From contig OX637350.1 in assembly GCA_951799405.1 (NCBI GenBank), forward strand, positions 5,689,852 through 5,753,851: a stretch of DNA of 64,000 bases, in the 5' to 3' direction. Below are positions 50,601-61,781 of this stretch, one piece after another; the first letter of the stretch is position 1; the number at the start of each line of letters is the position of its first letter. The translations under genes and the position numbers were made by a program. Source of the stretch: Agapetus fuscipes. Its lineage: Eukaryota; Arthropoda; Insecta; Trichoptera; Glossosomatidae. The notes under the pieces were generated by a model. The model was given only the letters and a program-made list of their open reading frames with translations. It had not been told where the DNA came from and made no database searches.

Positions 50601-53600
50601 CATTGCATAAATGTGATTGAAGATATCGTTAACAATCCGGGGAATGATGCCTTGTTTACCAGGATCACCTGCGAAAGACAAATCGTAAAACAAATAAGTA
50701 TAAATTACCTAATTAAAAAAAATAACACAATTTAGGGTTTGTTATCATTTAAATAGGACAACTATTTCAATGCCAAATGCCTTATTGGATGTCCTTTAGA
50801 CTTTCAAAAGAACGGCTTCGTATTTCAGTAAAGGTAAACCAAATCTATAATCTATAATCTAAGCTGCAAATATATATAAGCATTTAAGGCTCATATGAAA
50901 TGCATGCCTACAGACAGGCACATGTAGGTTCACGCCTACACATTCTGCATGTGTGCATACAAATAAAGAAAACCTCACATGGACATAAACCTTGCAACTC
51001 CTGCCGCCATTCCCTGAACCAGGGTGGCATTGGCAAAAGTGAACCGATTTTTACAGCACGGGTGGTCAGCCTCGTACCAACCTATCAGTCAAGGAGCTTG
51101 AGTAAAAGTAAAAGACAATATTGTAGTGAACTTCAGGTAAACCAATGTAAAATCCTTTGCGACTTTTCATGTACCAAATAAATTTTTTGAATACAATGTC
51201 AGGAATGTAAGTAACTAGTAACCTCAGCCAGACCAGCTTTGAGACAAATTTGTGAGCCATAGGACATATTTTTCTTCCATAAGAGTTAATTTAAGTTTGA
51301 CCTAATGCATTGATTTTCAGCAAAAGTTTTTTTTGTAAAATTTACCATTTTTACAATCATCATTTAGCATGTTGAAGGGAATAAGACCTTTTATCATGAT
51401 TTTCACAAGAAATATAAAAGAGATAAAAACAAAGTAGATATCTTATTTTCTTCAATGCATTTGACATGAAATCACTATCTTTAATTAAATCTAATTAGCT
51501 ATCAGTGACTTGGTTAATGGACAAACTTTAAAAAAACTATTTATTCACATACAACCGGTTTCATGAATAAACTTCAAATCATCATGTACTTACAAATTAT
51601 TACTACTCCCGTACAATACAAAGGTCATTTGATTTTTTCAGATGAAACATTTAAATATTCTTTGTAACCCAAGACCAAGCCTTAATCAGACTCCTCCTAT
51701 AGCCCCTCCCACCTCCACACATTAAAGAACCTAGCTAATTAGACTCCTCCCCTACCCCTTCCCACCACCCTCACACTGAGTCCCCATATGTCATTATTTT
51801 TAAGTTTTAGTATAAGTTCAACCGAAGATGGTAGAGATACCGAAAACATTCTTGACATAAATGTACTCAAGTCGTAAAAAGCAAAGATGTAATTTTCAAT
51901 ATTTTTTAAAATATTTATTATTATTTTTAAATAAACCATTACAAAGTGAATGTCCTATTACATGAATGGAGTAATAGATTATAATAAAAATTACTTTATT
52001 TTAATTCAAATGAGATTTATTTTTTTAAGCACGAGCAGTTTCGAGATGTTAATTTCTATTTACACCTGAAGATGGGAGGTACTGCTTCTCCCGAAACTGG
52101 TAGTGCATTATTCTTCTCCAGTTTCAATCGTAGGATTGGTTTGCAGCAATATCTTTTACTTTTCTTCTCCATTCTTCCCTGTCTTGTGCGGCTCTTTTTA
52201 GGTCTGCATATGTTGAGCAGCCCACGTCCACCAACAGGTCCTCCAGGTACTCCTGGCGTGGGCGTCCCCTACAGTTGGTCTCCTCGGTCATCCCCTCCAT
52301 TATGGCATGCAAGAGACCTTCGTAGTGCATTAAACAACTATAACTCATGTGAATTAAAGCAAAGTAATTTTTATTTTAATCTATTAAAACGAACTTTAAC
52401 AAAGTATCTGCCGAAAATCTAGATAATATGAATGGAGTAAGACTTACGCTTATCTAGAATACCCTCCATGGTATGTGTCTTCCCCGAGCTAGTTTGCCCG
52501 TAAGCAAATATAGTTCCATTGTACCCGGCCAGGACATCGGACACAATGCTCTTAGCTGCCTCATTGTACACCTTCTCTTGGGTGGCATTCGGTTTGAATA
52601 CTTTATCAAACAGATACACTTTCCCCTGCGCAAATAAAACAAATGATTCTTTAGAGGATTTTTAAATACTTTTTAAGCATTGTTCGGGGAAATAATGCAT
52701 ATTTTGTTGATGATGATGTGTAGAGCACAGTTTTGTAACTTCTGTCACTGCAAGGGTGTTTTTAGCATTGACATGGCAAAGAGGTTGGTCTTCATTCCTT
52801 GTTTGAAGGATTCAACACTTTTCCTGGCACACATGGTTCACTTTGCCAATGTCACCCCTGCTTCAGGGAAGGTCGGCAAGAGTTGCAGGGCTTATGTTCA
52901 TTTGAGATTGGGGTTTTTATATTGTAGGTCCACATGCAGCATGTGTAAGCGCGAAATTATGCATGTCTGCTTGTGGGAATGCATTTAATATGAATCTCAA
53001 ATGATACATATCTTTGCAGCTTAGATTTAGATTTAGACATGACAATGGAGCTAGGAAAAAAATTGTGATGTCACCCGGCTGGTTCTCTATAGCAATTGCT
53101 GGCCTAACTATCTAGACCTGTGACAACATCATGCTGAGAGAAATAAGAAATTGGGAACATTGTTTCTCGACTCCAGAGATGTAGGTATTAAAGAAAAAGA
53201 TAAATAAAAAAATAATTTTATTAACATATTCAGAAAATATTTTGAAGAAATTCAAATTCAACGTTTTCAGGAGGTTGAAAAATAATTAATGTTTAATGAA
53301 AAAGATCTGACAGTTTATAAATAAAGGGACTAAATTCATAAAAATTAAATAATTTGAAATGAAAAAATATTTTTCATCAGAGAGGTTTTGACCACCCCTT
53401 AAAACGCAAAAAGATATCGTTTTTGAGACATGCAAGTGCGTACAAGGAGGCTTTTTGAAAAATAAGTTCATTATTATTGAGTTGGGTCAAGGTCGTTGTC
53501 CTGTATTTGTATTGATTTTGTGGAGCTTGTCTTAGACGTTACGGAGACACAGCGGCCCGACATGAGACCAACAATGAGCACTTTCCATTTATCCACAGCA

Positions 53601-53899
53601 AGTTCATTACCCTTTCCATCAACCTTGCACAAGGAAGCGAGATGCCAGTTAACAGATGAGTAATCACGGCGACTCCGAAATGTAACATCTAAAAGTGGGA
53701 CATTACGTGTATGGGGATGACGCAGTGAGACAATATCCAACATTAAACTCACCCCTATTGAGATACAGTTCTCGTCCGGCCCGGAGGGAAACTTAACGAC
53801 GAATTTTGAGCCAGCTTTTTCTTCGGAATCGTTGAGCGGCCGAAATCTGCACACAACTCTAATACTGTCCTCAGCGGCAATTTCCCTTTCACCAGCCAT
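39014..53899 (-). CDS. Khc: Kinesin-1 heavy chain, twenty exons, about 962 aa
   Basis: Plus-end microtubule motor carrying axonal and organelle cargo. Minus-strand exons: 53899-53753, 52625-52448, 50668-50525, 50442-50299, 50137-50013, 49924-49671, 49554-49446, 49315-49181, 49106-48940, 48856-48667, 48577-48428, 46320-46180, 45348-45175, 44200-44046, 43533-43432, 41747-41630, 41090-40866, 39897-39783, 39224-39120, 39024-39014. The motor has P-loop GQTSSGKT (about 92-99), switch [10 protein letters not shown] and switch II DLAGSE. Then come the neck, the stalk coiled coil ([31 protein letters not shown]), the conserved tail coil ([13 protein letters not shown]) and the autoinhibitory QIAKPIR motif across exons 18-19. 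The length is close to human KIF5B. The 43432 donor was chosen because it restores phase and family length; the strong-looking GTAGCC six bases along breaks the phase. The last coding exon adds only Asp-Glu-Ser. Confidence 0.94.
39340..39735 (-). repeat. Adjacent family C and family B SINEs
   Basis: A complete family-C copy (39340-39585, head GATAGCTCAGTTGGTGGAAT) is joined directly to a family-B body (39590-39735). In Khc intron 18. Confidence 0.7.
41880..43115 (-). other. Khc intron 15 remainder
   Basis: AT-rich, no gene, no clear repeat seen. Confidence 0.4.
43122..43432 (-). other. Open extension beyond Khc exon 15 (possible alternative C-terminus)
   Basis: Reading through the exon 15 donor, the Khc frame stays open for about 100 more codons (for example [20 protein letters not shown], then a His/Leu-rich end) and stops at 43122. 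GC content is higher than in neighbouring introns. No similarity to the kinesin tail is recognised. It may be intron retention, an alternative terminal exon, or chance. Confidence 0.3.
44224..45051. mobile_element. pogo/Tigger transposon remnant
   Basis: Ends CAGTAGAGCCTCGTTAATCC and GCGCGGCTCTACTG are inverted and flanked by TA. A minus-strand remnant at about 44960-44870 reads [16 protein letters not shown] and then TLLLRRL, like a pogo transposase C-terminus. A family-A repeat has inserted at 44306-44559 and a 36-base A run lies at 44645-44680. It is in Khc intron 13. Confidence 0.8.
44306..44559 (-). repeat. Family-A repeat inside the pogo element
   Basis: Near identical to the 5389-5640 copy, including flanking sequence after the core (AATATAAAAAAGAACAAAACC), which suggests the repeated unit is longer than the core. 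Confidence 0.8.
45770..46165. other. GC-richer block in Khc intron 12, unidentified
   Basis: Overlapping ORFs on both strands (minus 45994-45797; plus 45939-46241) with no recognised domain. The block stands out from the AT-rich intron and may be a transposon piece. Confidence 0.3.
46899..47127 (+). repeat. Family-A repeat in duplication unit 1
   Basis: Part of the 890-bp tandem duplication of Khc intron 11. Confidence 0.75.
47783..48003 (+). repeat. Family-A repeat in duplication unit 2
   Basis: Homologous position to the copy at 46899-47127. Confidence 0.75.
48157..48366. repeat. 105-bp direct duplication
   Basis: 48157-48261 and 48262-48366 are near identical (GTGCCATTCGGCTGCGCCTC in both), directly after the 890-bp duplication. 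Confidence 0.9.
50845..51096 (-). repeat. Family-A repeat in Khc intron 2
   Basis: Full-length copy with tail AATCTATAATCTAAG. Confidence 0.8.
51985..52425. repeat. Foldback element interrupted by a LINE fragment
   Basis: Left arm and right arm match the 37219 foldback family. The centre has a plus-strand CTGAAGA-T-GGGAG-loop-CTCCC-GAAA core (52066-52096). A 211-bp LINE fragment is inserted at 52111-52321. Lies in Khc intron 2. Confidence 0.75.
52111..52321 (-). mobile_element. LINE 3' fragment with 11-bp target duplication
   Basis: Minus-strand coding for a LINE C-terminus ([12 protein letters not shown] ... [13 protein letters not shown]) flanked by exact GTAGTGCATTA copies at 52100-52110 and 52322-52332. 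This shows a short, 5'-truncated retrotransposition event. Confidence 0.85.
52828..53037 (+). repeat. Family-A repeat in Khc intron 1
   Basis: Head-truncated copy starting at ACATGGTTCACTTTGCC, tail TTAGATTTAGATTTAGA; close to the 10215 copy. Confidence 0.8.
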
Positions 53900-55390
53900 A
53901 TTTAATTGATTACTTATACTATTTTCACTATGAATAATAATTTAAAAACACTTCTGAAACTTAGAACCACGTATAAATGCATAAAAAATGATTTTTCATT
54001 TCGCACCTACGCTTCTCATGACAAGTCCATGAAAATCGAAAATGTCTTCCGTTCGACCATTCCGTAGGTTTTTTCTTTCATAATGATTAATTTAATGTCT
54101 GACGTACACAGCTACCAACATCAGAATCTTGTTTCCGGCCCACAACTCACATATACACAGAAAAAACACTTTAATTAAATTTTCACAAAAGAAAAACATT
54201 TATAATCGTTCTTTGAAGACCATTTCGATTTCTTACAATAGATTTAAATAGTTTTTGAATGATACAAAGAGATTTTTGAGTAAAAGAGTTTTTCTTCAAT
54301 AAATAAACTTTTCTAAAAAAGTGTTTACAACGCTCGATTTAAATTTTGTATATTTTCTTGTCTGACAGTTGTCCTCATGATCAAATGTCAAGTCAATTTC
54401 CAAGCCCGTAGAAAATGCTGTAAACTCAAAAAAATCCATGAGATCAAGAAATTTTATAATCTGAAAAATCCCTGAATGCCTAAAAAATCATAAAAAAAAA
54501 CAAAACAAATCGTCTAATTAGATGAGTTTTTGGAAGTGCTGTTTTTTCTTTTTGAAATTTGTTGACGTTTTGGAAACATAATATGATGAAGTAAATATTA
54601 TCATTGTTATTCAAGCTAGGATTTTATAACTTTGTCAAAACATTCACAGCATTTAGTACTCATCGGTGACTGATTGTGTATGGGTGTATATCGGTTTTGT
54701 AATGAAATAATTAAATACTTTGTGCAGTTGATAACGTGATAGCTACAATCGGATCGTCGGATGTATCACTAAATAACCGCTTTGTATTTGTTTGATCACA
54801 TTCAAGGGTGAGTGTATAGTTTTTAAAAACATTTTACATCAGTTCTATGACACAAGTCTGGTTCTGCCCATATACAGATACAGGGTGTAGTTGCGGAAAA
54901 ACCATGAAATCATAAAGTGGCCGTGAACTAATTCTCTCATTTTGTATATTTCTGTTTAAGTTTTGGGGTGGGTTTTGTTTTGCCCCATTTCATGTTATAG
55001 GAATCTATAAATAAATCACTTTACTTCAGTTTCCGCTGTAGGTACCAAGCTTTACGGGGGCGTCAACACCTGGGAATTGATATTCTAGTTTTTCAGTTTA
55101 TTTTAGTTTTCTCTCGGTTTTTTTGATAGCAGATATTCTGAAGATATTATAACTAACCCAATGAGTATTTTTTAACGCGATAACAGTTTGTGCAATAACT
55201 GCATTGTCCGTGTATTCGATGCGCTCATGCCGCCAACATTGTTTATTTTTAGTGCCAATGAGTCAAGTTTTTTCTGAGAGTCCGCTCTAATGATCTCAGA
55301 CGAGGCACACTCATTTCTTGTTAAAATATTGAGGTGTGATTTCTAAATTTTAATCATTTCCAATCTATAAAAACAACGAATCTATTGGCT
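53900..55390. other. Khc upstream region / spacer to the integrin gene
   Basis: No ORF of note. It should contain the Khc promoter; no clear TATA or initiator can be picked. A possible non-coding exon donor on the plus strand (CAAGGGTGAGTG at about 54804-54815) could belong to the integrin 5'UTR, but this is unsupported. Confidence 0.3.
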
Positions 55391-55394
55391 ATTG

Positions 55395-55965
55395 TACTTA
55401 ATTTAAGTTGCAAATATATAATTTAACATTTGAGTCATATAAAACGAAAGACGGTTATCTTGCAGGTTTTCGAAAATGAGATAAATATATGGAAACACAG
55501 AGAGTGTCAGTTTCTGTGTTTCCAAATGTTTATTCCATTTTTTTTTAAATTCTAAATTATCGCCTTTTATTCCATAAAACTTATGTAAATTATGCAAGTG
55601 TGTTTGCATTAATGTGCAACTCTTGCCACCTGCAATGGGGTGACATTGGCAAGAGTGAATCAATAAGTTCTTAATAATATATAGTAAACAGTTAATACAC
55701 CTAATATTTCTAATTGAATAGGCGTTTATATTTATCACTCGTCTTTACTTATAGATTGGTATGAGGCTGACCACCCATACTGTATTGAATATACTGAATT
55801 GATTCACTCTTTCAATGTCACCCCTGTATCGGCAAAAGTTGCGGGGCTATGTTTATTTAAGATTTGGGTTTTTAATTTGTGAGTCTTCATGCAGCGTTTG
55901 TAAGCTTGAACTTACATGTGATGCTTGTGAGCGTGCATTAAATATGAATCTTACTTAAATGGCAA
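55395..55965. repeat. Two old family-A repeats in opposite orientation
   Basis: A decayed minus copy (55395-55660) and a plus copy (55755-55965) lie back to back between Khc and the integrin gene. Confidence 0.55.
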
Positions 55966-57058
55966 TGTGGTTTTAAAATTTTAAATGTTATATTATAGAT
56001 GAAGATGGATTATTTTATCAGATGGATTTACAAACTGGTTTTGCTATATAGTGTCAAAATATGACATTTCTCTTTGTGGTTATTATTTTACAAAATGCAA
56101 TTTTGTATAACCTAGATTTTTATAAATATCAGCATTGGTTTTTTATGAGTCATGTTTATGGATCTCTTCTTTATGCCTCTTGTACACACATACATAGCTA
56201 ATACAGCAAACATTCTTATCTAGCTTATGTTTACCACATATCAATAATTATTATTTTGATTACTTGAGACATTTATGTTTTACCTGGTAACGATTCAAGA
56301 TTATCTTTTTTTTTTCAAGACAAGAAAACAAAAAAATCCTAATTTTCAGAATTTGTTATTTATAATTAAAGCTTGCTAGGGGTGAGCATACCATATAAGC
56401 AAAATATGTAAGCAACATAATATATATGGTAAAAAATGCATTTCGCCTCGTGATAAACATAAAAAAATGATTTTTTTATTTCAATTATGTGATTAAATTA
56501 ATGTTATTTTGACAGCAAAAGAAAAAATATTTATTCTAAAATCTTTTTGCCTGTAGTACCCCTGTAAAAAGGTTTAAATTTTTAATCACTTAAAATCTGT
56601 TTTTTCTCCATAAAAAAAGGTTCAAACCTGATTTTTGGTGTAACAAATCATATGAATAAGGCCTATTGACTTCATATATTCAAATTTATTTACTCCCACT
56701 CATTCTTCATTCAATCTTTTGATAATATTATATTTTATGAACATATATAGCAGCAGAGCATTACATTTTACTTCCCACATGGATAAGTCTGTAACACAGC
56801 CAGTGTGGACACACATAGGCAGACAGATACATAATATTATAGGCGCTACAGTAACCTTGTTGGTTCTTTGATAGCGGCGCCCAACCAACAGCCAGTACTT
56901 GAACCTATATGAGAACATCCACCTACACATCAACTGATTGCACCAATAGTGGTGCACTTATGTCTACTTTCCTCAACCTCATCAATAACAACCATTTTAT
57001 TTCAGATTTTGTAGGGTTTGTGTATTCACACAGTGAAAATTCATTTTTGTTTTTTTTA

Positions 57059-58364
57059 TAGGGTGATTTTTTAAGAGCTTGAGAACTTTTTTTAAAAAAA
57101 AAACGCATAAAATTTGCAAAATCTCATCGGTTCTTTATTTGAAACGTTAGATTGGTCCATGACATTTACTTTTTGAAGATAATTTCATTTAAATGTTGAC
57201 CGCGGCTGCGTCTTAGGTGGTCCATTCGGGAAGTCCAATTTTGGGCAACTTTTTCGAGCATTTCGGCCGGAATAGCCCGAATTTCTTCGGAAATGTTGTC
57301 TTCCAAAGCTGGAATAGTTGCTGGCTTATTTCTGTAGACTTTAGACTTGACGTAGCCCCACAAAAAATAGTCTAAAGGCGTCAAATCGCATGATCTTGGT
57401 GGCCAACTTACCGGTCCATTTCTTGAGATGAATTGTTCTCCGAAGTTTTCCCTCAAAATGGCCATAGAATCGCGAGCTGTGTGGCATGTAGCGCCATCTT
57501 GTTGAAACCACATGTCAACCAAGTTCAGTTCTTCCATTTTTGGCAACAAAAAGTTTGTTAGCATCGAACGATAGCGATCGCCATTCACCGTAACGTTGCG
57601 TCCAACAGCATCTTTGAAAAAATACGGTCCAATGATTCCACCAGCGTACAAACCACACCAAACAGTGCATTTTTCGGGATGCATGGGCAGTTCTTGAACG
57701 GCTTCTGGTTGCTCTTCACCCCAAATGCGGCAATTTTGCTTATTTACGTAGCCATTCAACCAGAAATGAGCCTCATCGGTGAACAAAATTTGGCGATAAA
57801 AAAGCGGATTTTCTGCCAACTTTTCTAGGGCCCATTCACTGAAAATTCGACGTTGTGGCAGATCGTTCGGCTTCAGTTCTTGCACGAGCTGTATTTTATA
57901 CGGTTTTACACCAAGATCTTTGCGTAAAATCTTCCATGTGGTCGAATAACACAAACCCAATTGCTGCGAACGGCGACGAATCGACATTTCACGGTCTTCA
58001 GCAACACTCTCAGAAACAGACACAATATTCTCTTCTGTACGCACTGTACGCATTCGTGTGGTTGGTGTAATGTCCAATAAAGTAAACTGAGTGCGAAACT
58101 TGGTCACAATCGCATTAATTGTTTGCTCACTTGGTCGATTATGTAGACCATAAATCGGACGTAAAGCGCGAAACACATTTCGAACCGAACACTGATTTTG
58201 GTAATAAAATTCAATGATTTGCAAGCGTTGCTCGTTAGTAAGTCTATTCATGATGAAATGTCAAAGCATACTGAGCATCTTTCTCTTTGACACCATGTCT
58301 GAAATCCCGCGTGATCTGTCAAATACTAATGCATGAAAATCCTAACCTCAAAAAAATCACCCTT
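57059..58364 (-). mobile_element. Mariner-type element with intact transposase, 1306 bp
   Basis: Inverted ends TAGGGTGATTTTTT and AAAAAAATCACCCTT, with TA on both sides. It has inserted inside a foldback element whose two halves flank it (57010-57058 and 58365-58580). Confidence 0.88.
57166..58251 (-). CDS. Mariner-family transposase, 361 aa, intact
   Basis: Cut-and-paste transposase of the IS630-Tc1-mariner superfamily. An N-terminal helix-turn-helix (LTNEQRLQIIEFYYQNQCSV; SIRRRSQQLGL) binds the ends. The catalytic DDE/D residues are in FTDEAHFWLNG, FQQDGATCHTA and CDLTPLDYFLWGYVKS. The gap from the second to the third acidic residue is 36 if the Asp of CDL is used, or 41 if that of LDY is, so it is not the classic DD34D mariner. 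The full-length single frame with no stop suggests a recent, perhaps active copy. The start Met lies just inside the right terminal repeat. Confidence 0.9.
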   Translation of the reverse strand: MNRLTNEQRLQIIEFYYQNQCSVRNVFRALRPIYGLHNRPSEQTINAIVTKFRTQFTLLDITPTTRMRTVRTEENIVSVSESVAEDREMSIRRRSQQLGLCYSTTWKILRKDLGVKPYKIQLVQELKPNDLPQRRIFSEWALEKLAENPLFYRQILFTDEAHFWLNGYVNKQNCRIWGEEQPEAVQELPMHPEKCTVWCGLYAGGIIGPYFFKDAVGRNVTVNGDRYRSMLTNFLLPKMEELNLVDMWFQQDGATCHTARDSMAILRENFGEQFISRNGPVSWPPRSCDLTPLDYFLWGYVKSKVYRNKPATIPALEDNISEEIRAIPAEMLEKVAQNWTSRMDHLRRSRGQHLNEIIFKK

Positions 58365-58369
58365 TATTA

Positions 58370-58560
58370 AATATATTTTTTTTTTCTTTAACATAGTTTA
58401 ATTTTCACAATAATATTTTATATCTCGAGCACTTTCGACCATCAATATTCAGGTCATTATCAAGAGACTCTTGATAATGACCTGAATATTGATGGTCGAA
58501 AGTGCTCGAGATATAAAATATTATTGTGAAAATTAAACTACGTTAAAGAAAAAATAATTT
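58370..58560. repeat. Palindromic core of the foldback hosting the mariner
   Basis: A near-perfect palindrome centred at about 58471 (GAGCACTTTCGACCATCAAT and its inverse). It carries the TTTCGACC word of the other foldbacks, but its hammerhead-like core is degenerate (CTGAATA instead of CTGAnGA). Confidence 0.8.
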
Positions 58561-58599
58561 CATTTTATTTCATTCCAAATTAATCAGAGTAGGAAACTT

Positions 58600-60300
58600 A
58601 CCAAACTTATTGAAAATAAAAATGGTTTGTCTATGATTCAAATCAGTTTCATTCTGATTTCCAAAACAACTTTAGTCATTGATCTAAATGAAATGTAATG
58701 TTATTCATTAAAACATGCACACTAATATTGACAATGCAAGAGTAGGTTTTATTTTCATTAAACCAATTCAGAAAGAGATATCTCTTTCAAAAGCACAACA
58801 ATTCTCTGAACAATTACTTTGTTTTTTTTTCCTGGATATTAAATTGATTATCAAATTCTTTGTAACCAAAAATCCATCATGTATTGATAATAATTTTATA
58901 AGCGTGCTTTATTGTGCATATAATAATAATTTACCTTGTATGTGTCACCATGCAATTAATCACGGTATCAAAACAGGATACAAAGTGAATGTTTCCTATG
59001 AAACTCCGTGATAAAGTTACTTACCAGAATTTAAAAAAATAATTTGTTTTCAAAAGAATTGTTATCTGAAAATTTTAAAATTGATTTTATCTCACCTTTA
59101 CTTCCTGCATCACATATCAAAAATCAAATATAAACTGTTTATCAAAATAAATATTAAATATGGATTGAAACTTTCACTGCCGTTTGTAGTTGACATATTT
59201 ACTTTTTTCGTACCAGTACCAATTCATCTTCGGCGCCTTTAAGGAGATCGAAGCGTCTGGCCCACCTTGGAAGATGCTCATCGAAATAGTGAGCGAAACC
59301 TCGGTGTTAATCTAAAAGTAAAATAACTACCAAAACAAGAACACGGATACAAAACCCGAATAAAGTAAATATGTCAAAATAAATATTACGTGTCTCTTTT
59401 ACTCAAAGCAAGTGCCCAGTAAATATTTTGGTTGCTAAAACTTATATTAATTTTATTTTTAAGCCTTTGAAGAATCAAAACAATGTTATTCAGAGATATG
59501 TGATGAAAAGCATCAGCGTTTTGCTCCTTTTTGTATTCACAAAGTTCTCATAAAGTGACATATTCTTTACTAAATCATCAAACTGATCTAGGTAAAATAA
59601 TCTAAAAGTTAAGATTGAATTTTTCATGATTGTGGTTTTAGTGCAGGATCAACTTCTTAATCTTCAGAGTGTCTCTTTACAATGCAGATAATTTTGCTAC
59701 CTAATTCTATTACCATATCAAATATACCTTCAATGCTACGGAATACCTTTCCCACTTCTATTGTTTTATATGGCAAAGAAGTCGACTTGTGAGGCATATA
59801 AATATTGTGTTATTAGTTGCTAAGAATGGTAGTTCCATACGAGATTGACGTTGAAAAGAAAAAAGTTCCAAATTCAAAAATGTTCAAACCTGATTGATCA
59901 ACAGATAAACGCTTGAAGGGTAGATAGCAGAGGCACTTTCAAACTTTAATGAAATGTTAGTGTTTTTTTTTATTTAAAAAACATAAATCAATTTAATGAA
60001 ATGCACCAGCGGTGCACCACTGGGGATGAAGGGGATCATCCCGATGGATGTCATCAGCCTAGTGATAATTATGTACTGTGTGTGCCTGTGTGCTGTATGG
60101 TAGTGACCAGGTGTGCGCTGGTGCCCTGGTGGAGTGCATGGTCAGGTGAGCACCAGACTATCTTACAAGGACATCCCCTCTCCGAGGTTTGAGTTAGAGC
60201 CGCTACTGATAAAATGCATAGTTGAAAGCTGAGAGCAAGCCTGCTCATGACGTCTATGCATGTCACCTGTAATCTAACGGTTAACTTTTATAAATGTTTG
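58600..60300. other. Spacer upstream of the integrin coding start
   Basis: AT-rich apart from 60001-60190, which is GC-richer with no conserved product. Family-E repeat traces at about 59800-59890. Confidence 0.3.
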
Positions 60301-60315
60301 TTTGTCCAGGTGGAG

Positions 60316-61781
60316 ATGTTGCCCAGGCATATGATTTGTTTGGCAGTGGTGGCCTCACTGTCAGTGCTGTGTGTCGCCCAGCAGCCGGAGAAGCTGATAC
60401 AGAACCCGTGCGTGGCGCACACCACCTGCCACGAGTGCATCCAGACCAAGTCGTGCGCTTGGTGCTCCCAGCCCGACTTCAAGGACCGCCCCAGATGCTT
60501 CCAGCCCAGCCTCTCCTCCCACCTGACCACCTGTCCCGAGGAGTACACCTACAATGTGGACAACTCCATCTATGTGGAGGAAAACAGAGAACTCTCCAAA
60601 GGTAATTTTTCTCTAGAAAATAAATTAGTCTCTATTATGTCCGGTCGATAGCTCAGTTGGTAGAGTGCATTCCATGCCGAGATCTCGGGCTTGAATCCCA
60701 ACGAGGATGTCAGAAATGTTTTCCCGTTTTGGTGTTTATTTCAAACCCAAAATAAAATACAGGTATGGCTTACTCAGCCTTCACAAGAAATGAGTACCAG
60801 CCCCCTCGGGAGCTGGGAAACCCCCACTTCAACTGAAGTGGTTGGCGTACGGCCGGCCCCCTTACTTCTAGAAATATATATAAGGCTTACTCAGCCTTCA
60901 CAAGAAATGAGTAGGAGAGGGAGAATGCGGCAAGAAGTTACACTTTATGTGTTGCTTAGTTGCAATGTGATTATTGAATATCTATTTCAAGTTAAATATT
61001 TTTGTTGTTGTTGTAGAAAATGGGCTCAAAGTTAAATGGTTGAAGCATTTTGTTATGGACAAAATAATAGACGTAAGCTTTATAGAACCAAAGTTTTTTT
61101 TTTTTTTTTTAATGAGATGAATCATGGGAACTCTTACAATGTCATTTCCTGTGTTTCATGTCTACATAATAACTGAAGTTTGGAAAATCTCGAAAGCATT
61201 TATGTCATGTCCTACAAGGGCATCACAAAGTTTTTGGGCTACTTTCAGTTATTCATTTGTAACTACTATTCCAAAATTAAGGTGTGCCTTACATAACATT
61301 GTGTACTTTTAACAAATCGTTTTTGTGTTCTTTGGGTTTTTTCGTTTTTGGGGTTTGACCATGTTCTATTTGCATCCTCCATCTGCCGACGTTTTGCTTT
61401 CACGAGCAGAAAGCATCCTCAAGGCGAGTTATTAAAGCGCCGTGGTGGTCTTCGCGGGTCGAACCCGAAAGAACACAAAAACAATTTGTTAACTAACACC
61501 GTCCATGAAAGTGAAAGCTTTAAACGTTATTTAATTGTGTACTTTGTCATATTTTTTCAGTACATTGTCTACATATATTTGTGAGTGCTGTTAAGTAAGA
61601 TGTTATTGCTTTTCCTCAGGCCATGTGAGTGTCAGTGAGAGTGGCAGTGAGAGCCAGAGTGGCTATGAAGCGGGATACGGAGCAGGATACGAGGCAGGAG
61701 GCTATGGGCAGGGCTCGGCTAGCGGAAGAGATAACGTCGTTCAAATCAAACCTCAGAAAGTCAGCCTCCGATTGAGAATCA
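60316..61781 (+). CDS. mys: Integrin beta subunit, first two coding exons (partial)
   Basis: N-terminus of an integrin beta chain, a cell-surface receptor for extracellular matrix. Exons 60316-60601 and 61620-61781; the phase is open at 61781, so the gene continues past the right edge or after a long intron. Starts with a signal peptide (MLPRHMICLAVVASLSVLC), then the cysteine-rich PSI domain (CHECIQTKSCAWCSQPDF; seven cysteines of the domain visible), then a Ser/Gly/Tyr/Glu-rich linker, and finally the hybrid-domain start NVVQIKPQKVSLRLRI, diagnostic for beta integrins. The AG just upstream (60308-60309) implies a separate 5'UTR exon. The beta-PS (myospheroid) assignment is likely, but another insect beta subunit is possible. 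Confidence 0.88.
60640..60872 (+). repeat. tRNA-derived SINE, family C, in integrin intron
   Basis: Plus copy with intact box A (TAGCTCAGTTGGTAGAG) and tail GGCCGGCCCCCTTACTT, followed by a partial second body (60880-60920). Confidence 0.75.

Noticed and set aside
60001..60192. Small gene upstream of the integrin
   Set aside because: No conserved domain in any frame; could at most be a non-coding exon or repeat piece.
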